Source of the DNA: Sorangium aterium
GTDB taxonomy: Bacteria; Myxococcota_A; Polyangia; Polyangiales; Polyangiaceae
Direction of reading: 5' to 3'
Assembly: GCF_028368935.1 (NCBI RefSeq)
Contig: NZ_JAQNDK010000002.1
Coordinates: 1,488,001 to 1,552,000, forward strand
DNA length: 64,000 nt
Shown: positions 1 through 7,448 of the stretch, one piece after another
How the letters are laid out: every line of letters begins with the position of its first letter
Numbering within the stretch: the stretch's first letter is position 1
Made by a program: the position numbers and the translations under genes
Notes under the pieces: generated by a model
Told to the model about the DNA's origin: nothing
Seen by the model: the letters and a program-made list of their open reading frames with translations, nothing else
The model's database searches: none

Positions 1-387
1 ATCGACCCCGAGGTGAGCCGCATCCGGGCGATCCACGCCTATCGCGTGCCCTTCGAGGACAGGATGGCGCTCGCCCTCCCCTCGCTGGAGTTCGCGGCCT
101 ACAAGGCGCGATACCATGACGACGCGCGCGCCGGTCTACGGCGCCTCCTCGACTCGTTCGACGGGCTCGGCGTGACGTGGGAGCCGTCGGTCCGGCGCGG
201 CGACGCGAGGCGCGCGATCGTCCGCGAAGCCCGGCGGTGGAAGGCCGATCTCATCATCATGGGCACGCACGGGCGCTCGGGGATCTCGCGCGCTCTCCTG
301 GGCAGCGTGGCCGAATCCGTCATGCGCTCGGCGCCGTGCGACGTGCTGGTCGCGCGCCCCTCCACGTTCGTGCTGGAGCTGCCCTGA
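1..387 (+). CDS. Universal stress protein (UspA family), 5' end outside the window
   Basis: This is the C-terminal part of a Usp domain. The ATP-binding signature G-x2-G-x9-G-S is visible in GTHGRSGISRALLGS, followed by the final strand CDVLVARP. The frame is open to the window edge (codons I-D-P-E precede the GTG at 13), and the first Usp strand and its ATP-binding Asp are absent, so about 30 or more residues lie upstream. Usp proteins are cytoplasmic nucleotide-binding stress proteins. Whether this is a single or tandem Usp cannot be seen. The gene ends at the TGA at 385. Confidence 0.85.
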   Translation: MDPEVSRIRAIHAYRVPFEDRMALALPSLEFAAYKARYHDDARAGLRRLLDSFDGLGVTWEPSVRRGDARRAIVREARRWKADLIIMGTHGRSGISRALLGSVAESVMRSAPCDVLVARPSTFVLELP

Positions 388-539
388 GCGGCGCGGCAGC
401 GAAGCATGCCCGTGCGGCGCCCGGCTCATCGTGCACTCCAGCGCCGCCGGGAGCATATCGTTTCACTTTTCCTTCCCCCCGTTCCTCGATATCCTCGGCG
501 CGATCGTCCCCTGGACCATCGCCGGCGAGCCATTCATCC

Positions 540-2186
540 ATGCCTGAACCCGTCATCCGCAATCCGATCCTGCCGGGCTTCAACCCCGATCCGTCCATCG
601 TCCGCGTCGGCGACGACTACTACGTCGCGACATCGACCTTCGAGTGGTACCCCGGCGTGCAGATCCACCACTCGCGCGACCTCGTGCACTGGCGTCTGCT
701 CTCGCGTCCGCTCAACCGCGCGAGCCAGTTGAACCTGCTTGGCGACGGCGATTCGTGCGGCGTCTGGGCGCCGTGCCTGACGTATGCGGATGGCCTGTTC
801 TGGTTGATCTACACCGACGTGAAGCGCTACGGCCGGACCAGCGTCGGCGGCGCGTCCGGCGCGTCCATGCGCGACTTCCACAACTACCTGGTGACCAGCC
901 CCACCATCGACGGCGAGTGGTCGGATCCCGTTCATCTCAACTCGAGCGGCTTCGACCCGTCGCTGTTCCACGACGACGACGGCCGCAAGTACCTGAGCAA
1001 CATGCTGTGGGACCACCGGCCCGGCCACGATCGCTTTGCCGGCATCGTGCTCCAGGAGTACTCGCACGCCGAGCGCAAGCTCATCGGGCCTGTCACGAAC
1101 ATCTTCAAAGGCACGCCGATCGGCTACACCGAAGGTCCGCACATCTACAAGCGCGGCGGCTACTACTATCTGATCACCGCCGAGGGCGGCACATACCAGG
1201 GCCACGCCGTCACCATGGCGCGCTCCCGTGACCTCACCGGCCCGTACGAGCTGCACCCCGAGACGTACATCCTGACCTCGCGCGCTCGCGCCGACGTCGC
1301 GCTGCAGCGCGCGGGCCACGCTGACCTTTGCGATACGCCGTCGGGCGACGTGTACATGGTCCACCTGTGCAGCCGTCCCATCCCGAACCGCGGGCGCTCG
1401 ACGCTCGGCCGCGAGACGGCGATCCAAAGGATGGTCTGGTCGGACGACGGCTGGCTTCGCAAGGCCGATGGTGAAAATGTCCCGCGCGTCGAGGTCCCAG
1501 CCCCCGGCCTGCCCGCGCATCCCTTCCCCGCCCCGGCCGCGCGCGAGGACTTCGATTCACCGCAGCTGCCGATCGACTTCCAGTGGCTGCGCTCGCCCTA
1601 CCCCGACGAGCTGTTCAGCCTCACCGCACGTCCCGGTCATCTCCGGCTCTACGGCCGCGAGACGCTCGGCAGCCTGTTCCGCCAGTCGCTCGTCGCACGT
1701 CGCCAGCAGGCGCACTGCTACACCGCGGTCACGTCGGTCGACTTCGCGCCCGAGCGTTATCAGCAGATGGCCGGGCTCATCTGTTACTACAACACGAGCA
1801 AGTTCCATTACCTGCACATCTCGCACGATGAGACGATCGGGCGCACTATCCGGATCATGTCGGCGATTCCGGATGGGGTCATGGCGGACGCCTTCACCGC
1901 GCCCGTCCCCATCCCGGGCACCGCGCCCGTGCACCTGCGCGCCGAGCTCGACCACGACCGGCTCTACTTCGCCTACAGCCTCGACGGTACGGACTGGAGC
2001 TGGTTCCCCGAGCACCTGGACGCCAGCATCCTCTCGGACGAGGCCTCCGCGCCCGGCCTTCCCAACTTCACCGGTGCGTTCGTCGGCATGGCGTGCCAGG
2101 ACATGTCGGGTACCGCGCGCCCAGCCGATTTCGACTACTTCGAGTACCGCGAGCGCGAGTACCTGATCGACCCCAGGCGCTCGTAG
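540..2186 (+). CDS. Glycoside hydrolase family 43 beta-xylosidase / alpha-arabinofuranosidase
   Basis: A 548-residue GH43 enzyme that should cleave terminal xylose or arabinose from plant hemicellulose oligomers. The N-terminal five-bladed propeller has the expected acid residues: base Asp17 in FNPDPS, pKa-modulating Asp139 in GFDPSLF and acid Glu198 in TEGPHIYK. From about residue 330 the sequence fits the ConA-like C-terminal domain of XynB-type xylosidases, and total length is normal for that type. No signal peptide is visible, so it is probably cytoplasmic. The ATG at 540 is chosen because homology starts at once (PEPVIRNPIL); an upstream extension to 177 would overlap the usp gene. Confidence 0.93.
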   Translation: MPEPVIRNPILPGFNPDPSIVRVGDDYYVATSTFEWYPGVQIHHSRDLVHWRLLSRPLNRASQLNLLGDGDSCGVWAPCLTYADGLFWLIYTDVKRYGRTSVGGASGASMRDFHNYLVTSPTIDGEWSDPVHLNSSGFDPSLFHDDDGRKYLSNMLWDHRPGHDRFAGIVLQEYSHAERKLIGPVTNIFKGTPIGYTEGPHIYKRGGYYYLITAEGGTYQGHAVTMARSRDLTGPYELHPETYILTSRARADVALQRAGHADLCDTPSGDVYMVHLCSRPIPNRGRSTLGRETAIQRMVWSDDGWLRKADGENVPRVEVPAPGLPAHPFPAPAAREDFDSPQLPIDFQWLRSPYPDELFSLTARPGHLRLYGRETLGSLFRQSLVARRQQAHCYTAVTSVDFAPERYQQMAGLICYYNTSKFHYLHISHDETIGRTIRIMSAIPDGVMADAFTAPVPIPGTAPVHLRAELDHDRLYFAYSLDGTDWSWFPEHLDASILSDEASAPGLPNFTGAFVGMACQDMSGTARPADFDYFEYREREYLIDPRRS

Positions 2187-2372
2187 CGTCACTTTCCCGG
2201 GAGGGAGGCGGGTAAGGAACCTCGTTTTTGACCGCGGGTCGCTGGATCTTGGGTCGTGGCGCCCGAGGGGGTCGACGACGAGCGCTTCGCCGAAGCGCGA
2301 GGCGCGATCGAGCTCGCGCTCGCTCGGCTGGGCTCTCTGCAGCCCGTCAGGGTCGTGAGCAGGCCGGGGCCT

Positions 2373-3779
2373 TCAAGGCTCCTTCTTCTTCTTCCACTTC
2401 TTCTTCTTGGGCGGCGGGAGCTTCGTCTTGTTCGGGTCCTTGGGCGCCCACGGGACGCGCGTGTCGATCGGCAGGATGTCCTCGTGCGGCAGGGCGCGCT
2501 CGCCCTCGCGCTTCACCGCGAACGACGCCGAGACCACGTTGAGCCTGTGCGCGCCGATATCGGACAGATCGCCCTTGGCGCGGAGCCCGACAGGGATGCA
2601 GAACCTCCTCTTTCGCTCTTCTTCATCCATGTCGCCCGCCGGCGGCGCCCCGTCGCCCGGGCCGCGCAGCTGGCCGAGCCGACTCGGGTCCTCCATCGCC
2701 TGCTGGAGCTGCTCGAGCACCTCCTCGGCGCACACGAGCTCAGGCTTGGGCTTCTTCTTGCTGCCGGACGGATACTGCACCTTGGACTGGACCTTGACCG
2801 TCACGGTCACCGGCTGCCGGTCAGGCCCCATCTGCAGCGCGCTCCCCGCGAGCGCGCCCTTGGCCCCGTCCACGATGCGATCCCACGTGGGGCCGTCTCC
2901 GGCCGACGCGCTCACCAGCCGGACGCCGAGGACCTGGCCGTCGGCGCCGAGCTTGACCTCGAAGGTCGCCCGCGCGTCGAGGGGCGCGGCCGAGGAGCGC
3001 ACCATGTCCGCCAGGGTGCTCGCCACCGCGCCCGCGGCGGGGACGCTGATCCCGACGCTCTTGTCCTTGCCGTGCAGCGTCTCGTTCAGCACCGTGCCCG
3101 CGATCGCCGGATCCACAGGGCGAGCGCGCGGGGCGGCCGTCGGGGCGGCGCGCGGCGCGTCCGGGCCGGGAAGCACGCCGGGCACGGTCCAGAGGGGCGT
3201 CCCGAGCCCTGGCGCGAGCGCGATGCCCCCGCCCGCAGCGGGAGGTGCCCCGCCGTACTCGTCGCCGGGCGGCGCCGTCGCCGGGGCCGCCGGCGCCTGG
3301 GCGGCGGGCGCAGGGGCCTCGGCGGTGGGCGCGGGGGCGCCGGGAGCCTCGGCGGCGGGCGCACGGGCCTCGGCCGCAGGCCGGGCGGCGGCTTCGGCTG
3401 CGGGCGGCGCGCTCTCCGGAGGTGCGGCCTTCGGCTCTGCGGCCGGAGAGGCCGGCGCAGGCCTCGCGCGATCCACCGAGGCGTTCTTGGCCGCTGCGGC
3501 GCCTGGCGCGGGCGCCCGCGCCTTCTCGGCCGGAGGGGCCTTGCCGATCTCGCCGGCCTCCTCCGGCTCGCTCGCGACCGGCTCGCCCCCGGCCGGCGCC
3601 GCGGTTGCGGCCTGGGGAGCCGGTGGTTCCAGCTCGAAATCGATGCCATCCACGAGCGCGGACGGCTCGGCAGGGCCCTCGAGAGGCCGTTCCGGCGTCG
3701 GCGCGGCGAGGATCGCGGCGTGCGCCGCGACCGCCATGGCCAGGGCCACGGCATCGCGCCCCCGCAGGGAGATGCTCAC
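2373..3779 (-). CDS. TonB/AgmX-like envelope protein with Ala/Pro-rich linker
   Basis: A 468-residue protein read from GTG 3779, preceded by GAGGAG. One N-terminal membrane segment (AVALAMAVAAHAAILAA) is followed by about 180 residues rich in Ala, Pro and Glu, then a folded C-terminal half containing DGQVLGVRLVSASAGDGPTWDRIVDGAK, which resembles the TonB/AgmX C-terminal beta-alpha-beta pattern. The chain ends in a Lys-rich tail (PPPKKKKWKKKKEP). I infer an inner-membrane-anchored periplasm-spanning protein. No ExbB/ExbD or glide genes are adjacent, so its role is unknown. A longer ORF upstream to 4205 runs through a hairpin repeat and is unlikely to be coding. Confidence 0.6.
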   Translation of the reverse strand: MSISLRGRDAVALAMAVAAHAAILAAPTPERPLEGPAEPSALVDGIDFELEPPAPQAATAAPAGGEPVASEPEEAGEIGKAPPAEKARAPAPGAAAAKNASVDRARPAPASPAAEPKAAPPESAPPAAEAAARPAAEARAPAAEAPGAPAPTAEAPAPAAQAPAAPATAPPGDEYGGAPPAAGGGIALAPGLGTPLWTVPGVLPGPDAPRAAPTAAPRARPVDPAIAGTVLNETLHGKDKSVGISVPAAGAVASTLADMVRSSAAPLDARATFEVKLGADGQVLGVRLVSASAGDGPTWDRIVDGAKGALAGSALQMGPDRQPVTVTVKVQSKVQYPSGSKKKPKPELVCAEEVLEQLQQAMEDPSRLGQLRGPGDGAPPAGDMDEEERKRRFCIPVGLRAKGDLSDIGAHRLNVVSASFAVKREGERALPHEDILPIDTRVPWAPKDPNKTKLPPPKKKKWKKKKEP

Positions 3780-3967
3780 CGCCTCCTCGTGCCAAGGCAA
3801 GCGCGCATTGACCAGGTCTAGCACGCCCCCCGGCGCGCGGACCGGCATCCCCCTTGGTCCCCCGCCCACCGGCGTGAAAAGCACGATCGCGGCGCAGCGA
3901 TCGCGGCCATACCGCTCGGCCGCGGAGGCGGGGTGGCGAGGGGATTCTCCCACCTGCCGGAAGGATG

Positions 3968-4040
3968 GAACCGCCAAGTCGCCAGAAGACGCCAAAATTT
4001 TTTTTGTTTTTCTTGGCGTCTTCTGGCGACTTGGCGGTTC
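3968..4040. terminator. Perfect 28-bp inverted repeat, likely terminator of metG
   Basis: Arms 3968-3995 and 4013-4040 are perfect reverse complements of each other (28 bp) around a 17-nt T-rich loop. The arms are built from GCCAAG/GCCAGAAGAC units. The element lies 100 bp past the metG stop and upstream of the TonB-like gene, both on the minus strand. Position and strength suggest transcript termination or 3'-end protection. A related imperfect hairpin lies at 29193-29303. Confidence 0.75.
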
Positions 4041-4140
4041 AAAAGACCCCACCTGCGGCCAGAGGTACACCACCGCCAGAGGCCGGTGTTTCGCTCCCGT
4101 CGTAGTCGCTGCGCTGTGAATCGCGTGCCGACGTGCGGTA

Positions 4141-6225
4141 TCAGAGCACCGGCGTGCCCGGCGCGGCGTCCTCGACCGTGATGGTGCGGACTCGCCCCTC
4201 GACATCGGCGGTCAGCAGCATGCCTTCCGACACGAGCCCTTTGCCGAAGTCGCGCGGCGGCAGGTTGCAGATGACGACGACCCGCTTGCCCACCAGCTCT
4301 TCCGGGGCGTAGCTCGCCGCGATGCCCGAGATGATGCGCCGCGGAGCGCCGTCGCCGGTGTCGACGCGCAGATCGAGCAGCCGGTCCTTCTTCTTCACGC
4401 GCTCGGCGCTCGTGACCACGCCGATCCGGAGGTCCAGCCGGGCGAAATCGTCGAACGCCACGGGGCTCTTGCCCTGGCGCGCCGGCGGGGCAGCCACCTC
4501 GGCGCCGCCGCTCGCCGCGGGCGCGGCCTTCGCCTCCGGGGCCGCCTTCGACTCGGCCTTCGCGCCGGCCGTCGCGTCGGCCTTCGCCGGCTCGGCGTCC
4601 GGCCGCGGCGGGGCGAACCGGGCGAGCAGCTCGGCCTCTCTCTCCTTCTCGAGGCGCGGGAAGATGGGCGAGCCCCTGCGGAGCTTCTCGCCCGGCGCTC
4701 GCGCGGGGAGCGCCACCGGCCAGCGATCGCTGCCCGCCTCGAACGCGATCGGCGGCAGCCCGAGCTGCTCGCGCATCCTGCCCGCCACGACCGGCATCAC
4801 GGGGGAGATCATCACGCTGATCGCCTCGAGCTGCTCGATCAAGGTCGCGATGATCGTCCCGAGGCGCGCCGGGTCCGTCTTCTTGGCCACCCACGGAGCG
4901 GCCTTGTCGATGTAGAGGTTCGCCGCGGCGATCACCGTCCAGATCGCGTCGAGCGCGCGCGTCGGCTGGTTCGCGTCGAACGCGGCCGCCGCGGCCGCCG
5001 CGGCCTGCCGCTGCGCGCCGGCGAGCTCCTCCTCGAGCGGGCCCGAGGCCCCCTTCGCGGGGACCTCCTCGGCGAACGGGAGCACGCGATTCAGCAGGTT
5101 GCCGAGCGAATTGCCGAGCTCCGAGCCATACCGCGACAGCACGTCCTGAAGGCCGAAATCGCCGTCCTGGCCAAACGAGATCGCGCGCATCAGGCAATAC
5201 CGCACCACGTCGACCCCGACGGGCGGCGCGCTGGCCGCTGCATCCGGGCCGCCGGGCAGGGCCGCCGCGGCCGCCTCGGAGAGGGCGGCCGCCACCTCGA
5301 CGGGGCTGATGGTGTTGCGGAGCGTCTTCGACATCTTCTGGCCGCTGTACGTGAGGAACCCGTGGGCGAAGACCTGGCGCGGCAGCTCCGCCTCGCCGTA
5401 GCCGGCCGAGAGCAGGAACGCAGGCCAGTAGACGGCGTGGAAGCGCAGGATGTCCTTGCCGACGAGGTGCACGTCCGCGGGCCAGAAGCGCGTGTTGTCC
5501 TCCGGCTCCCGGAGGGCGGTCATGTAGTTCGCCAGCGCGTCGAACCACACGTACATGACGTGCTTCGGGTCGTCGGGGACGGGGATGCCCCACTGGAACG
5601 TGGTGCGGGAGACCGACAGATCCTGGAGCCCCTCGCGCACGAAGCTCACCACCTCGTTCAGGCGGCTCGCCGGCTGCACGAAGGTCGGGTTGCGCTTGTA
5701 GTAATCGAGCAGCGCGTCCCCGTACCTGGACAGGCGGAAGAAGTAGCTCTCTTCCTTGACGCTCTCGGCGGGCTTCTTGTGCAGCGGGCAGACGTTCCCG
5801 GGCTGCTCCAGATCCTTCTCGGTATAGTAGGCCTCGCACCCGACGCAGTAGAGCCCCTCGTAGTGGCCGAGGTAGATGTCCCCGCGCGCCTTGATCCGGC
5901 TCCAGAGCTCCTGCACGGCCTTCTTGTGGCGCGGCTCGCTCGTGCGGATGAAGTCGTCGGGAGCGCAGCCGAGCTTCGGCCACGTGTCGCGGAAGACGGC
6001 GGCGATCTCGTCGGCGTGGGCGCCCGGCGCGAGGCCGCGCGCCTCGGCGGCGCGCTGGATCTTGAGGCCGTGCTCGTCCGTGCCGGTGAGCATGCGGCTC
6101 TCGTGGCCGCGCAGCCGGTGGTAGCGGCACAGCACATCCGCGGCGATCGTCGTGTAGGCGGTACCGAGGTGCGGGACGTCGTTGATGTAATAGATGGGCG
6201 TCGTGACGTAGAAGCGGCTCGCCAT
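4141..6225 (-). CDS. metG: Methionyl-tRNA synthetase
   Basis: A 694-residue class I synthetase that charges tRNA-Met. The HIGH-type motif is HLGT (residues 19-22), the KMSKS-type motif is KMSKT (297-301), and a knuckle with CVGC then CPLHKK fits zinc binding. After an Ala/Lys/Pro-rich linker, the C-terminal 110 residues (DDFARLDLRIGVV onward) form an OB-fold tRNA-binding domain of the Trbp111/EMAP type, typical of dimeric bacterial MetRS. It starts 55 bp after the upstream unknown gene on the same strand, so the two may be co-transcribed. A strong hairpin follows the stop. Confidence 0.97.
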   Translation of the reverse strand: MASRFYVTTPIYYINDVPHLGTAYTTIAADVLCRYHRLRGHESRMLTGTDEHGLKIQRAAEARGLAPGAHADEIAAVFRDTWPKLGCAPDDFIRTSEPRHKKAVQELWSRIKARGDIYLGHYEGLYCVGCEAYYTEKDLEQPGNVCPLHKKPAESVKEESYFFRLSRYGDALLDYYKRNPTFVQPASRLNEVVSFVREGLQDLSVSRTTFQWGIPVPDDPKHVMYVWFDALANYMTALREPEDNTRFWPADVHLVGKDILRFHAVYWPAFLLSAGYGEAELPRQVFAHGFLTYSGQKMSKTLRNTISPVEVAAALSEAAAAALPGGPDAAASAPPVGVDVVRYCLMRAISFGQDGDFGLQDVLSRYGSELGNSLGNLLNRVLPFAEEVPAKGASGPLEEELAGAQRQAAAAAAAAFDANQPTRALDAIWTVIAAANLYIDKAAPWVAKKTDPARLGTIIATLIEQLEAISVMISPVMPVVAGRMREQLGLPPIAFEAGSDRWPVALPARAPGEKLRRGSPIFPRLEKEREAELLARFAPPRPDAEPAKADATAGAKAESKAAPEAKAAPAASGGAEVAAPPARQGKSPVAFDDFARLDLRIGVVTSAERVKKKDRLLDLRVDTGDGAPRRIISGIAASYAPEELVGKRVVVICNLPPRDFGKGLVSEGMLLTADVEGRVRTITVEDAAPGTPVL

Positions 6226-6280
6226 GGGAACGCCCTCTTAGCATGGGGCGCTCTCCCGCGGCGAGGCGGCGGGGCGCCGA

Positions 6281-7144
6281 TCAGAGCCGCGCGTCCTCGG
6301 GGAGCTCGGCCTGGTGCAGGACTCCATCCGTGAACACCTGGCCGTCGATCTCGTAATAGAGCCGGAGCTGCACCTTGCGCGCGTCCGGCCGCGGCGACAC
6401 CGAGCCCGGCGTCGCGGTGGATCCCTGGAAAATCTTGCCCGCGAAGCTGAACTGCTGGTTCGGGCCCCACCCGGTATACGAAAGCGGGATCGTCTCGGCG
6501 TGGACGAGCGCGTCGTGGCCGTCGAACACGTGGACATCGATCCATGCGCTGGCGCCCCACGCCGAATGGCTGACCCACGCGTCGAGGTCCAGGTGTATCT
6601 GGATGTCTGTCCCCGCGATCGGCCCCTGTGCGGGCCTCGGGAACGCGTAGACCTTCGAGACCCGAAAGGCCCGGACGTTCGTGATGTCGGGGCGCCGCTG
6701 CGCCCCCGCGCGGTAGACGACCGGCTGCGCCGGGATCCGCGGCGGCGGGCCGCCCACGTCGAACCAGTAGTTGTCGCCGAAGCGCGTGTCCCACGCCTCG
6801 CACCGGCGGCTGGTCTGAGAGAAGCCGTGGAACCAGATCTCCGCCTGGGTCGCGTCGTCGGGCACCGAGATCTCCAGGGCCGCGGGCCTGTGCGCGACGA
6901 CGTGCCCGGGCGGGTTCCCCGGGGCCCGCACCTCCTCGACGACGCTCCCTTGCACGATCGCGCCCCGCGGGTGGAAGCGGACGTAGGCGGTGATGTCGCC
7001 GATCTCGGCGCCGCGCCACGTCGTGAAGCAGCGCGACAGGCGGCTCAGCTCATACTCGATCCTGAGCTTCCCCCCGCGCTCGATCGGACCCTGCTGCGCG
7101 TGCTGCCAGTCAGGCAGGAACTGGAGAACAGCGGTCGTTGCCAT
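6281..7144 (-). CDS. Conserved protein of unknown function, possibly DUF6209-like
   Basis: A 287-residue soluble protein with an excellent ribosome binding site (AAGGAGG, 6 nt before ATG 7144). It opens with AVLQFLPDWQ, has a YELSRLSRC element, and is rich in predicted beta strand, with HGFSQTSR-CEAWDTRFGDNYWFDV in the middle and a C-terminal beta region. The pattern resembles, from memory, proteins annotated DUF6209; I cannot verify this. No signal peptide or membrane segment is seen. It sits between the Kelch lipoprotein and metG on the same strand. Function unknown. Confidence 0.75.
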   Translation of the reverse strand: MATTAVLQFLPDWQHAQQGPIERGGKLRIEYELSRLSRCFTTWRGAEIGDITAYVRFHPRGAIVQGSVVEEVRAPGNPPGHVVAHRPAALEISVPDDATQAEIWFHGFSQTSRRCEAWDTRFGDNYWFDVGGPPPRIPAQPVVYRAGAQRRPDITNVRAFRVSKVYAFPRPAQGPIAGTDIQIHLDLDAWVSHSAWGASAWIDVHVFDGHDALVHAETIPLSYTGWGPNQQFSFAGKIFQGSTATPGSVSPRPDARKVQLRLYYEIDGQVFTDGVLHQAELPEDARL

Positions 7145-7448
7145 CGGGACCCTCCTTGCATGGACGCGTAGCCAGGAACGGGCAGCCGATGCAAGCGGGG
7201 CGACGTTTCGGCCGGCGTGAAGGCCGATCGCCCGTCGGCCGATCGCGCCGGTGCGGTTCGAGGGGGGCGTGACGGCGGATCGCAGCTCCTCGGACGGCAT
7301 GGACCCGGACCGGGCCCAGCTGTCAAGCCCCGGGCCTGGGGTGATCGGCGACAGGTCGTCGACGTCGATCATGAGGTTGTCTGGCCGCGTGGGCGCCGCG
7401 CCTGCGCGACGGCCTCGCTCCCGCGGGGATGCGCGGGCCTCGCCGGGG
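7145..7448. other. Intergenic region between the Kelch gene and the unknown gene
   Basis: 304 bp on the 5' side of the minus-strand unknown gene. It must hold that gene's promoter unless the gene is read through from the Kelch gene. I see no convincing ORF, repeat or operator. Confidence 0.4.

Noticed and set aside
2256-3821. Plus-strand open frame of 521 codons
   Set aside because: Antisense to the TonB-like gene; Arg/Gly-rich composition typical of a shadow frame.
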